Source: Variovorax sp. V213
GTDB lineage: Bacteria; Pseudomonadota; Gammaproteobacteria; Burkholderiales; Burkholderiaceae_C
Direction of reading: 5' to 3'
Assembly: GCF_041154455.1 (NCBI RefSeq)
Contig: NZ_AP028664.1
Span: 1,985,001-2,049,000 of the forward strand
DNA length: 64,000 nucleotides
The translations under genes and the position numbers were made by a program. The notes under the pieces are model-generated. The model was not told the origin of the DNA. It made no database searches and saw nothing but the letters and a program-made list of their open reading frames with translations. Positions 1 through 8,260 of this stretch are shown in pieces (position 1 is the stretch's first letter; each line of letters begins with the position of its first letter).

Positions 1-3000
1 AGCAGGGGCGAGGCAAGGGCGTCAAGCCGGTCATCGGCGCCGAGATCTTCATCGAGGGGCTGGGCAAGGAGCCCGGCGTGCTCACGCGCATCGTGCTGCT
101 GGTGCAGAACATGGAAGGCTACCTGCACCTGTCCGAGCTGCTGGCACGCGCCTGGACGCAGAACGTGGGCCGGGGCCAGTCGCAGGCCGCCTGCAAGCTC
201 GAATGGCTCGAAGAATTGCAAGGCGGGCTGATTGCGCTTTCGGGCGCGCAGGCCGGCCCGCTGGGGCGCCACTGCTGCAAGGGCAGGAAGAACGCGCTGG
301 CGAGCTGGCGCTGCAGCTGGCCGGAATGTTCCCGCACCGCTTCTACATCGAACTGCAGCGCGCAGGCCGTCCCGAGGACGAGGCGCATGTGATTGCCGCC
401 GTGAAGCTCGCGGCGCGGCTGCGCCTGCCGGTGGTCGCGACGCATCCGGTGCAGTTTGCCGAACGCCAGGACTACGAGGCGCACGAGGCGCGCGTCTGTA
501 TCTCGGAAGGTGAAATCCTCGGCAACCCGCGCCGGGTGCGCAAGTTCACCGAGGAGCAGTACTTCAAGTCGAGCGCCGAGATGGAAGCGCTCTTTGCCGA
601 CGTGCCGAGCGCTCTCGCCAACACGGTCGAGATTGCCAAGCGCTGCAACCTGACGCTGGTGCTCGGCAAGCCGCAGCTGCCCGACTTTCCGACGCCCTTC
701 GTCAGCGAAGGCGTTCGCATGCCGATCGACGAGTTTTTCCGCCAGGAGTCGTTTGAAGGCCTGGAAGCGCGTCTTGCGCATCTTTACCCCGACGTCGCCA
801 AGCGCGATGCCGAGCGGCCGCGCTATGTGGAGCGCCTCGAGTTCGAGATCAACACGATCCTGAACATGGGCTTCCCCGGCTACTTCCTGATCGTGGGCGA
901 CTTCATCAAGTGGGCCAAGAACAACGGCTGTCCGGTGGGTCCGGGCCGGGGCTCGGGCGCGGGCTCGCTGGTGGCCTATGCGCTGAAGATCACCGACCTC
1001 GATCCGCTCGAATACAAGCTGCTGTTCGAACGTTTCCTGAACCCCGAGCGCGTCTCGATGCCCGACTTCGACATCGACTTCTGCCAGGGCAACCGCGACC
1101 GCGTGATCGACTACGTGAAGGACAAGTACGGCCGCGACGCGGTGAGCCAGATCGCGACCTTCGGAACGATGGCCGCGCGCGCCGCCATTCGCGACGTGGG
1201 CCGCGTGCTGGACATGAGCTACATGTTCTGCGACGGCATCAGCAAGCTGATTCCGAACAAGCCGGGCCAGCCCGTCACGATCCAGTATCCGCCGGACCCG
1301 AAGGTGGAAGGCGACAAGAACAACTACGCCATCGAGATGGAGCCGCAGCTCGCGGCCCGCATCGAGAAGGAAGAAGAAGTGCGCATGCTGGTCGAGCTGG
1401 CGCAAAAGCTCGAAGGCATGACCCGCAACATCGGCATGCACGCGGGCGGCGTGCTGATTGCGCCCGGCAAGCTCACCGACTTTTGCCCGCTGTACCAGCA
1501 GCCTGGCAGCGACTCGGCCGTGAGCCAGTACGACAAGGACGACGTGGAGGCCATCGGCCTCGTGAAGTTCGACTTTCTGGGCCTCGCCACGCTCACCATC
1601 CTCGAGATTGCGAAAGAGTTCATCGTCAAGCGCCACAAGGGCCAGGAGAACTTCGCGTACGAGAACATCAAGCTGGACGACCGCGAAACCTACAAGCTGT
1701 TTTCCGAGGGCAAGACGGAAGCGGTGTTCCAGTTTGAAAGCCGCGGCATGCAGGGCATGCTGAAGGACGCGCGGCCGACGCGGTTGGAGGACCTGATCGC
1801 GCTCAACGCACTCTACCGCCCGGGCCCGATGGACCTGATTCCGAGCTTCGTGGCACGCAAGCACGGCCGCGAAGAGGTGGAGTATCCGCACCCGGCCGTG
1901 GCCGAGATGCTGTCCGAAACCTACGGGATCATGGTCTACCAGGAACAGGTGATGCAGACCGCGCAGATCCTGGGCGGCTACTCGCTCGGCGGCGCCGACC
2001 TGCTGCGCCGCGCGATGGGCAAGAAGAAGCTCGAGGAGATGGCCGAGCACCGCGAGAAATTCCGCGCGGGCGCGCTCTCGACGCACGGCATTCCGCAAGA
2101 CAAGGCCGACGAGATCTTCGACTTGATGGAGAAGTTCGCGGGCTACGGCTTCAACAAGTCGCATGCCGCCGCGTACTCGCTGCTCGCGTACCACACCGGT
2201 TGGCTCAAGGTCCACTACACGGCCGAGTTCTTCTGCGCCAACATGACCGTGGAAATGGACGACACCGACAAGCTCAAGGTGTTGTTCGAGGACGCGCAGA
2301 AGAACTTCGGCATCACCTTCGAGCCGCCGGACGTGAACCGCGGCAACTACCGCTTCGAGCCCGTCACCGACAAGGTGATTCGCTATGGCCTGGGCGCCGT
2401 CAAGGGCACGGGCCAGCTGGCGGTCGAGGCTATCGTGCGGGCACGCGAAGAAGGCGGGCCGTTCAAGAGCCTGTTCGATTTTTGCGTGCGCATCGATCGC
2501 CAGCGCATCAACAAGCGAACGGTCGAAGCGCTCATCAAGGCCGGCGCCTTCGACGCGATCCAGCAGAACCGCGCGTCGCTGATCGCTTCGGTCGACCGCG
2601 CCTTCGAGTTCGCGTCGGCCACGGAAGCCAATGCGGCCCAGGTCGACATCTTCGGCGACAGCGAGCACGGCTCGGCCACGCAGGAGCCCGAACTGGTCGA
2701 CGCCACCCCCTGGGGCGTGAAGGAGCGACTCACCTACGAGAAAACGGCCGTGGGCTTCTATCTCTCGGGCCACCTGTTCGACGAGGTCTCGCACGAGGTG
2801 AGGCGATTCTGCAAGCGCGAGATCGGCGACCTGATGGACACGCGCGAGCAGCAGGTGATCGCGGGCATTGTGAGCGACTTCCGCGTGATCAACGGCCAGC
2901 GCGGGCGCCTGGCGATCTTCAAGCTGGACGACAAGTCGGACTCGATCGACGCTACCGCCGACGAGGCGCTGATCAACGCGAACCGCAACACCTTGAAAGA

Positions 3001-3367
3001 CGACGAACTGGTGATCGTGAGCGGCCGCCTGCAGCCGGGGCGCGGCGGGTTCGAGGCGCGCTTTCAGGTGCAGCAGGTGTGGGACCTGGCCACGGCGCGC
3101 TGCCGCTTCGGCAAGTTCCTGCGGGTGGCGGTCAATGGCAAGGCGCCCGACATCGCACGCCTGGTGAAAGACTTTCCGCCGCGCACCGAGCAAAGCGAAC
3201 ACGGCGACCTGGTGCAGGGCCTGCCGGTGCGTCTCTCGATGGCGCGCGGGGGCGCGCAGGTCGAGCTGCAGCTCGGGGAGCGCGCCAAGTTCTTCCCGAC
3301 CGACGCCGCGCTTGCGAGCTGGACGGCGCAGGCGGAAGCCGGAAAAGCCTCGGTAGTCTACGAATGA
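1..3367 (+). CDS. dnaE: DNA polymerase III alpha subunit, 5'-truncated, with apparent frameshift
   Basis: Replicative polymerase catalytic subunit. The window opens inside the N-terminal PHP domain (reading frame from base 3) and keeps most of the usual ~1170 residues. The polymerase palm motif PDFDIDF, carrying the catalytic aspartates, is encoded near 1060-1080. A helix-hairpin-helix segment (KRTVEALIKAGAFD) lies near 2510-2550, and a C-terminal OB-fold-like region follows. The reading frame changes near 269/270: upstream codons read ...AGPLGR, downstream codons read LLQGQEER one base out of phase. Restoring one base there rejoins the protein. Because dnaE is essential and the rest is intact, a sequencing or assembly error is more likely than a real mutation. 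It converges with tolA, with 44 bases between the two stops. Confidence 0.95.
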   Translation, partial: AGARQGRQAGHRRRDLHRGAGQGARRAHAHRAAGAEHGRLPAPVRAAGTRLDAERGPGPVAGRLQARMARRIARRADCAFGRAGRPAGAPLLQGQEERAGELALQLAGMFPHRFYIELQRAGRPEDEAHVIAAVKLAARLRLPVVATHPVQFAERQDYEAHEARVCISEGEILGNPRRVRKFTEEQYFKSSAEMEALFADVPSALANTVEIAKRCNLTLVLGKPQLPDFPTPFVSEGVRMPIDEFFRQESFEGLEARLAHLYPDVAKRDAERPRYVERLEFEINTILNMGFPGYFLIVGDFIKWAKNNGCPVGPGRGSGAGSLVAYALKITDLDPLEYKLLFERFLNPERVSMPDFDIDFCQGNRDRVIDYVKDKYGRDAVSQIATFGTMAARAAIRDVGRVLDMSYMFCDGISKLIPNKPGQPVTIQYPPDPKVEGDKNNYAIEMEPQLAARIEKEEEVRMLVELAQKLEGMTRNIGMHAGGVLIAPGKLTDFCPLYQQPGSDSAVSQYDKDDVEAIGLVKFDFLGLATLTILEIAKEFIVKRHKGQENFAYENIKLDDRETYKLFSEGKTEAVFQFESRGMQGMLKDARPTRLEDLIALNALYRPGPMDLIPSFVARKHGREEVEYPHPAVAEMLSETYGIMVYQEQVMQTAQILGGYSLGGADLLRRAMGKKKLEEMAEHREKFRAGALSTHGIPQDKADEIFDLMEKFAGYGFNKSHAAAYSLLAYHTGWLKVHYTAEFFCANMTVEMDDTDKLKVLFEDAQKNFGITFEPPDVNRGNYRFEPVTDKVIRYGLGAVKGTGQLAVEAIVRAREEGGPFKSLFDFCVRIDRQRINKRTVEALIKAGAFDAIQQNRASLIASVDRAFEFASATEANAAQVDIFGDSEHGSATQEPELVDATPWGVKERLTYEKTAVGFYLSGHLFDEVSHEVRRFCKREIGDLMDTREQQVIAGIVSDFRVINGQRGRLAIFKLDDKSDSIDATADEALINANRNTLKDDELVIVSGRLQPGRGGFEARFQVQQVWDLATARCRFGKFLRVAVNGKAPDIARLVKDFPPRTEQSEHGDLVQGLPVRLSMARGGAQVELQLGERAKFFPTDAALASWTAQAEAGKASVVYE

Positions 3368-3379
3368 GCGGCGAGGGGC

Positions 3380-3404
3380 GGCCGGGCGCGCGCAGCGCCC
3401 GGCC
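3380..3404. terminator. GC-rich hairpin between convergent dnaE and tolA
   Basis: A perfect 10-bp stem (GGCCGGGCGC / GCGCCCGGCC) with a 5-base loop fills the gap between the two convergent stop codons. There is no T-run on either side, so it could act as a bidirectional transcription barrier or RNA-end stabiliser rather than a canonical intrinsic terminator. Confidence 0.45.
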
Positions 3405-3411
3405 GGCCCTG

Positions 3412-4338
3412 CTAGCGCTTGGGCCGCAGCGAGACGATCAGCGACGGGAAGATGCGCCCGTCGGTGTCGCGCGGCAGCTTGTCGGTCTTGTGCAGGCCGC
3501 GTTCGGCGGCTTCGTCCCAGCTTGGCAATCCACTCGACTTGGTGAGCTTGACGCCGACGATGGTGCCATCCGGCGCCAGATTCACTTCGAACTCGGCCGC
3601 CGGGTTGCCGTTGACGGTCTCGGCATCGGGGAAGGTGATGTTCGGGCGCACCGCGGCCGCGATGCGTCCCGCATAGCCGCTCGACGGTCCTGACGAGCGC
3701 ATGGCCGTGCCCTTGGAGTCGTCGCTGCCGCTGGCGCCCGCCAGGCCCTGCATGCGCTTGAGCGTTGCGGCGCGGTCGGCCGCCGCCTGCTTGGCTGCGG
3801 CTTCCTGCTGTTTCTTCGCTTCGGCCTGCTTGGCTTCGGCCTCCTGCTGCTGCTTCTTCTGCTGCTCGGCGAGCTTTTGCTGCTGTGCCTTCTTGCGTTC
3901 GGCCTCGTCTTCGGCGCGCTGCTTGGCTTCGATTTCTTTCTTGCGCTGCTGTTGCTGGCGCTCGAGCTCGCGCTCCTTCTGCTCTTTTTCTTCCTTGAGC
4001 TTTTTCTCGCGCTCGAGCGCGATGTCCGGGGCGCGCGGCGCCGGTGCGGGCTCGGGGGCTTTCACCTGAGGCGGTGGCGGGGGTGGTGGCGCAGGCGGCG
4101 GAGGCGCGGGAGCCGGCGTGGGTGCCTGTGGCGCGGACAGGCGCGGGGCGGCCTGCTGCACCGTGGACGACCACAGCTCCGCATCGACGGCGCCGTCGTC
4201 GGCCTCGCTGCGCCAGCGCACTCCCCATGTCAGCGCCGCGATCAAGAGCGCATGCGCGACCAGCGCGAGCAGCACCGCGCGCGGCGTGCCGCGCTGCGGC
4301 GGTGGTGCGAACTCGGGGCGATCCAGGGCGAGCGACAT
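3412..4338 (-). CDS. tolA: TolA, cell-envelope integrity protein (TonB-like C-terminus)
   Basis: A 308-residue inner-membrane protein of the Tol-Pal envelope-constriction system. It links the TolQR motor to Pal at the outer membrane. Visible parts: a short cytoplasmic N-terminus, one membrane anchor (around residues 22-42), a proline-rich linker (~65-90), a long Lys/Glu/Ala/Gln-rich helical rod (~100-200), and a C-terminal TolA/TonB-type domain (~215-308; AEFEVNLAPDGTIVGVKL). It starts 3 bases after the tolR stop, so it is co-translated with tolQR. No tolB or pal follows: the operon ends here against convergent dnaE. Confidence 0.93.
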   Translation of the reverse strand: MSLALDRPEFAPPPQRGTPRAVLLALVAHALLIAALTWGVRWRSEADDGAVDAELWSSTVQQAAPRLSAPQAPTPAPAPPPPAPPPPPPPQVKAPEPAPAPRAPDIALEREKKLKEEKEQKERELERQQQQRKKEIEAKQRAEDEAERKKAQQQKLAEQQKKQQQEAEAKQAEAKKQQEAAAKQAAADRAATLKRMQGLAGASGSDDSKGTAMRSSGPSSGYAGRIAAAVRPNITFPDAETVNGNPAAEFEVNLAPDGTIVGVKLTKSSGLPSWDEAAERGLHKTDKLPRDTDGRIFPSLIVSLRPKR

Positions 4339-4341
4339 GCC

Positions 4342-4779
4342 TTATTTGCCGCCCGTGGTGGTGACGGACAAGCCCACGCGCTCGATGCCGCTGCGCTTGA
4401 GCTGGTTCATCGCCTTCACGACGGTTTCGTACTTGACGGACTTGTCGGCGCTGATGACCACGGGGCGCTGGTCGTCGCCGCCCTGGGCGGTCTTGGCCGC
4501 GGAGCCGATCTGGGTCATGGGAATCGACGCGCCGCCGCTGCCGGCGGAGGGGTCCTTCTTGATCTGCACCTCATCGTCGCTCTTGATGACGATCTCGATC
4601 GGCTTGTCGGGCTGCTTGTTGGCACGGTCGACCGAAGGCAAGTTGATCACGCTCGGCGTGATGAGCGGCGCGGTGACCATGAAGATGATCAGGAGCACCA
4701 GCATCACGTCGATGAACGGGACCATGTTGATCTCGTTGATCGTGCGGCGGCCTCGGCCCCGGGATGAAACGGCGGGCAT
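4342..4779 (-). CDS. tolR: TolR, ExbD-family motor protein
   Basis: A 145-residue ExbD/TolR family protein. With TolQ it forms the proton-driven inner-membrane motor that energises TolA. The single transmembrane helix (about residues 18-40) begins NMVPFIDVMLVLLIIFMV and contains the conserved proton-carrying aspartate. The periplasmic domain follows and ends with LSVTTTGGK. The gene lies 15 bases after tolQ and 3 bases before tolA. Confidence 0.95.
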   Translation of the reverse strand: MPAVSSRGRGRRTINEINMVPFIDVMLVLLIIFMVTAPLITPSVINLPSVDRANKQPDKPIEIVIKSDDEVQIKKDPSAGSGGASIPMTQIGSAAKTAQGGDDQRPVVISADKSVKYETVVKAMNQLKRSGIERVGLSVTTTGGK

Positions 4780-4794
4780 GCGCTGGACCTCCGC

Positions 4795-5517
4795 TCAGCG
4801 GTTGGCCGGAGCCGCCGAAGTTGCCGACGCCACCGCGGCCGGGTTGGCCGAGAGGTTGCGCTGCAGGATGTTGGAGAACTCCTCGATGTAGGTCTCCAGT
4901 GCGATCGCGATCTTGTCGATCTCGCGCGCGAAGCGGTTGTAGCCCACCACGGCCGGAATGGCCGCGAACAGCCCGATGGCGGTGGCCACCAGCGCTTCGG
5001 CAATGCCGGGCGCCACGGTGGCCAGCGTCACTTGCGCCAGCGCCGCCAGGCCGGTGAAGGCATGCATGATCCCCCAGACCGTGCCGAAAAGGCCGACGTA
5101 CGGCGACACCGAACCGACGGTGGCCAGGAACGACAGGTTCTGCTCGGCCGCGTCGAGTTCGCGCTGGAAGCTCGCGCGCATGGCGCGGCGGGCGCCGTCG
5201 AGCAGCGTGGCGGCGTCGCTCACGTGGCGCTCGCGCAGCTTCTGGTACTCGCGCATGCCCGAAGCGAAGATGCGCTCCATGGGGCCGGCGAACTTGGCGT
5301 TCTGCGCGGCCGAGGCAAACAGTTCGTTCAGGCTGGTGCCCGACCAGAACTCGCGCTCGAAATCGTCGTTGAGGGCGCGCATGCGGCGCAGGGCGAAGTA
5401 CTTGCGGATGATCGCGGCCCAGCTGGCGATCGAGACGATCACGAGCAGCAGCACGACCAGTTGCACCACGAAGCTCGCATGGAGCAGGAGATTGATGATG
5501 GAGAGGTCTTGGTTCAT
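4795..5517 (-). CDS. tolQ: TolQ, MotA/ExbB-family proton channel
   Basis: A 240-residue inner-membrane protein forming the stator pentamer of the Tol motor with TolR. There are three membrane segments: one near the N-terminus (LVVLLLVIVSIASWAAII) and two in the C-terminal half, with the MotA/ExbB signature around GLFGTVWGIMHAFTGL and AIGLFAAIPAVVGYN. The frame stays open well upstream, but the start is set at MNQDLSII. There the ATG overlaps the ybgC stop as ATGA (5514-5517) and the protein has normal family length. Confidence 0.95.
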   Translation of the reverse strand: MNQDLSIINLLLHASFVVQLVVLLLVIVSIASWAAIIRKYFALRRMRALNDDFEREFWSGTSLNELFASAAQNAKFAGPMERIFASGMREYQKLRERHVSDAATLLDGARRAMRASFQRELDAAEQNLSFLATVGSVSPYVGLFGTVWGIMHAFTGLAALAQVTLATVAPGIAEALVATAIGLFAAIPAVVGYNRFAREIDKIAIALETYIEEFSNILQRNLSANPAAVASATSAAPANR

Positions 5518-5972
5518 GGCTTGAAAGGTTGAGTCATGGAGCCGCCGCAGCGCTCGAGGGTTCCCGAAACTTGGGCCGGTATGCGCGCGGGGCGCAATGT
5601 GGAGGCATCCACCCAGCCGATGCGGATCGTGCCTTCGCACAACAGCACGGGTGCGGCGGCCCCGGTACGCTCTTGCTCTGTTTTTGATAGCACGCGTTGA
5701 CCGATTATCAACGACGCGGTGCCCAGTTGCTGGAGATCGGCTGTAACCAGCAGTTCGTCGTCCAGGCGGGAAGGGCGATGGTATTTGAGCTGTGTTTCGC
5801 TCACCACGAACTGGCCGCCGGTTTCCTCGCGCAGTTTGCGCTGCTCCACGCCCAGCGAACGCAGCCATTCGGTGCGGCCGCGTTCCATGAACTTGAGGTA
5901 GTTGGCGTAGAACACGATGCCGCCGGCGTCGGTGTCTTCCCAGTAGACGCGGATCGGAAACGCGTAGCTCAT
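5514..5972 (-). CDS. ybgC: YbgC, tol-pal-associated acyl-CoA thioesterase
   Basis: A 152-residue hotdog-fold thioesterase of the 4-hydroxybenzoyl-CoA thioesterase/YbgC family, cytoplasmic. The N-terminal signature VYWEDTDAGGIVFYANYLKF contains the catalytic aspartate (Asp in DTDAGG) followed by the Y-x-N-Y motif. In Tol-Pal clusters the protein is thought to act on acyl-CoA/acyl-ACP in membrane lipid metabolism. It overlaps both neighbours by ATGA: its start overlaps the aminotransferase stop (5969-5972) and its stop overlaps the tolQ start. It is therefore translationally coupled in the operon. Confidence 0.93.
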   Translation of the reverse strand: MSYAFPIRVYWEDTDAGGIVFYANYLKFMERGRTEWLRSLGVEQRKLREETGGQFVVSETQLKYHRPSRLDDELLVTADLQQLGTASLIIGQRVLSKTEQERTGAAAPVLLCEGTIRIGWVDASTLRPARIPAQVSGTLERCGGSMTQPFKP

Positions 5973-7165
5973 CGGGCGGGGTTCGCGATCATGGCCCGCA
6001 GGCGTTCGACGGATTCCTGCAGGTGCGCCATCGAACTGGCGGTGGAGAAGCGCACGAACCTGGCCGTCTCGGCGGTGCCGAAATCGCGGCCGGGCGTCAC
6101 GGCGACGTGGGCGCGCTTCATGGTTTCGAAGGCGAAATCCCAACTGCCCGAAATGCCCAGCTTCTCCGCGACGCTGGTGCAGTCGGCCCAGGCATAGAAG
6201 GCGCCATCGGGCACCACAGGCACGTTGAGGCCCAACGCATTGAGCTGCGGAATGAACCAGTCGCGGCGCGCCTTGAACTCCGCGCGGCGGCGTTCGTATT
6301 CGGCAATGCTCTCGGCCTCGAAGCAGGCCAGCGCCGCGTATTGCGACACGGTGCTTGCGCAGATGAAAAGGTTCTGCGCGAGCCGTTCGACCACCGGCAC
6401 CAGCGCTTCGGGCACCACCAGCCAGCCCAGGCGCCAGCCGGTCATGTTGAAGTACTTGCTGAAGCTGTTGATGCTGATGACGTTGTCGTCGATAGCCAGC
6501 GCCGTTTGCCCGAACGCGTCGTCGTACGAGAGGCCGAGATAGATCTCGTCGATCAAGGTGATGCCGCCGCGCTGCGACACCACCTCGTGGATGCGGCGCA
6601 GTTCGTCGGGCGCGATCGAGGTGCCCGTGGGGTTGGAGGGCGAGGCGAGCAGCACGCCGTGCGTCTTGTCGGTCCATGCGGCTTCGACCTTGGCAGCGGT
6701 GAGCTGGAAGCGCTCTTCGGCAGTGGTCGGTATCAGCACGGCCTTGCCGTCCGCGGCGCTCACGAAGTGGCGGTTGCACGGGTAGCTGGGATCGGGCAGC
6801 AGGATCTCGTCGCCGGATTCGATCAGTGCGAGGCAAGCCAGCTGCAATGCGGCCGAGGCTCCGGCGGTCACCACGATGCGGCGCGCCGGCACGTCGACGC
6901 CGAAGCGCTGCGCGTACCAGCCGCTGATGCGCTCGCGCAGCAGGTCGAGGCCGGTGGCCTGGGTGTACTGCGTGGCACCCGCGCGCACGGCGCGCGCGGC
7001 GGCTTCCTGCACCAGCGGCGGCGCGGTGAAGTCGGGCTCGCCGATGTTCAGGAAGATCATCGGCCGGTCGGTGTGGGCCACCTCGCGCGCGAGCACGCCG
7101 GCGGCCTTGGCGACCTCCATCACATAGAAGGGTTCGATGCGCTGTGCGCGCGCCGAGATTCTCAT
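5969..7165 (-). CDS. Class I/II pyridoxal-phosphate aminotransferase
   Basis: A 398-residue fold-type I aminotransferase of the aspartate aminotransferase superfamily, cytoplasmic. Recognisable motifs are NIGEPDF near residue 40, the substrate/PLP contact SNPTGT near 175, DEIYLGLSY near 205, and the PLP-lysine motif SFSKYFNMTGWRLGW near 235. Substrate specificity cannot be decided from sequence alone; alanine, aspartate or another 2-oxoglutarate-coupled amino acid are all possible. It is the first gene of the ybgC-tolQRA run and overlaps ybgC by ATGA. This placement is conserved more by locus than by evident function. Confidence 0.9.
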   Translation of the reverse strand: MRISARAQRIEPFYVMEVAKAAGVLAREVAHTDRPMIFLNIGEPDFTAPPLVQEAAARAVRAGATQYTQATGLDLLRERISGWYAQRFGVDVPARRIVVTAGASAALQLACLALIESGDEILLPDPSYPCNRHFVSAADGKAVLIPTTAEERFQLTAAKVEAAWTDKTHGVLLASPSNPTGTSIAPDELRRIHEVVSQRGGITLIDEIYLGLSYDDAFGQTALAIDDNVISINSFSKYFNMTGWRLGWLVVPEALVPVVERLAQNLFICASTVSQYAALACFEAESIAEYERRRAEFKARRDWFIPQLNALGLNVPVVPDGAFYAWADCTSVAEKLGISGSWDFAFETMKRAHVAVTPGRDFGTAETARFVRFSTASSMAHLQESVERLRAMIANPAR

Positions 7166-7253
7166 TGCACCCCCAAGCTACGGCGCTGCGCGCCTTCGCC
7201 ATCCCCCTCGCAAGCGAGGGGGCGAGCGCCTTCGGGCGGCCGGGCGGCGCTCC
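7166..7253. repeat. Intergenic Comamonadaceae-type repeat with hairpin
   Basis: The 88-base gap between nusB and the aminotransferase has a characteristic sequence (CCCCCAAGCTACGGCGCTGC start) and contains a near-perfect hairpin at 7203-7222: CCCCCTCGC, AA, GCGAGGGGG. Similar 'Ccccaagct...ccccctc...gaggggg' elements occur repeatedly in Comamonadaceae intergenic regions, which I recall but did not search. It may terminate or process mRNA between the rib/nusB and tol parts of the minus strand. Confidence 0.55.
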
Positions 7254-7790
7254 TCACGTCCTGGCCTTGCCCGAGGCCCGGTCGGCCTCGACCTCGGCGG
7301 CGCGCAGCTGCGGTGCCAGGCCGTTGAGCACGGCGTTCACGTACTTGTGGCCGTCGGTGCCGCCGAATTCCTTGGCAAGCTCGATGCACTCGTTGAGCAC
7401 CACGCGCCACGGCACGTCCAGGCAATGCTGGAACTCGTACACGCCGATCCACATCACGGCATGCTCGATGGGCGAGATCTCTTCCAACTTGCGGTCGAGC
7501 AGCGGCCGGATCAGCGCGTCGAGCTGCTCGGCGCCTTCGATGGAGCCGTGCAGCAGTGCGTCGTAGTGCGCGGCATCGGCCTTGTGGAAGCCCGCGAGGT
7601 CGCGCGTGAAGTGATCGATCTCGGTCGGGTCGTTGCGGCCCACCAGGTGCTGGTAGAGCGCCTGCAGCGCAAATTCGCGCGCGCGGCTGCGGTTCGACTT
7701 GGCCGAAGCCTTGCGCGCGCCGGTGCTGGTGAGTCCGGTGCGCGCCTGGCGCGGCTTGGCGCCGGCTGTCTTGTTGTTGTCTTCGGTCAT
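7254..7790 (-). CDS. nusB: NusB, transcription antitermination factor
   Basis: A 178-residue all-helical RNA-binding protein. It joins NusE/S10 at boxA sites and promotes antitermination, mainly on rRNA operons. The family core is clear: RSRAREFALQALYQHLVG after a basic, low-complexity N-terminal tail of ~33 residues, then EHAVMWIGVYEFQH and the conserved NECIELAKEFGGTDGHKYVNAVLNG split over two stretches. The start is chosen where the ATG overlaps the ribH stop (ATGA, 7787-7790). Its place at the end of a rib operon is the usual proteobacterial arrangement. Confidence 0.95.
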   Translation of the reverse strand: MTEDNNKTAGAKPRQARTGLTSTGARKASAKSNRSRAREFALQALYQHLVGRNDPTEIDHFTRDLAGFHKADAAHYDALLHGSIEGAEQLDALIRPLLDRKLEEISPIEHAVMWIGVYEFQHCLDVPWRVVLNECIELAKEFGGTDGHKYVNAVLNGLAPQLRAAEVEADRASGKART

Positions 7791-8254
7791 GTCAGGGAGG
7801 CCAGCAACTGCGCCATCTCGACAGCCACTTGGGCCGCATCGCGGCCCTTGTCGGTCTGTCGGGCGACGGCTTGCTCGAGGTTTTCGGTCGTGAGGATCGC
7901 GTTGGCGATGGGAAGGCGGTGGTCGAGCGCAACGCGGCTCACGCTTGCGCCCGATTCGTTGGCCACCAGTTCGAAGTGGTAGGTTTCGCCGCGGATGATG
8001 CAGCCCAGCGCCACCAGCGCGTGGTAGCCGCCGCGCACGGCCATCGCCTGCAGGGCGACGGGCACTTCGAGCGCGCCGGGAACCCGCACGTGATGGATGT
8101 CGTCCGCGGCCACGCCCAGCTTCTCGAGCTCGGCGAGGCATGCCGCGGCCAGCGCATCGGTGATGTCGGCATTGAAGCGCGCCTGCACGATGCCGATGCG
8201 CAGCCCTTTTCCGTCGAGCGGCTTTGCATCCGCACCCTTGTTTGCACCTTGCAT
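7787..8254 (-). CDS. ribH: Lumazine synthase (6,7-dimethyl-8-ribityllumazine synthase)
   Basis: A 155-residue enzyme condensing 5-amino-6-ribitylamino-uracil with 3,4-dihydroxy-2-butanone 4-phosphate, the penultimate step of riboflavin synthesis. Family motifs are RIGIVQARFNADI near residue 18, VPGALEVP near 60, a GCIIRGETYHFE stretch containing the general-acid/base histidine near 85-95, and PIANAILTTEN near 120. Coupled to nusB by ATGA overlap and 6 bases from ribBX. Confidence 0.96.
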   Translation of the reverse strand: MQGANKGADAKPLDGKGLRIGIVQARFNADITDALAAACLAELEKLGVAADDIHHVRVPGALEVPVALQAMAVRGGYHALVALGCIIRGETYHFELVANESGASVSRVALDHRLPIANAILTTENLEQAVARQTDKGRDAAQVAVEMAQLLASLT

Positions 8255-8260
8255 GTCGTG

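Noticed and set aside
1..3367. Calling dnaE a true pseudogene
   Set aside because: There is only one frameshift in more than 1100 codons of an essential gene, with all catalytic motifs intact. A sequence error is more plausible.
119..4228. A very long open frame on the strand opposite dnaE and running into tolA
   Set aside because: The translation is Arg/His/Ala-rich with no recognisable domain, and both underlying genes are clear. Long antisense frames are common in high-GC DNA with third-position GC bias.
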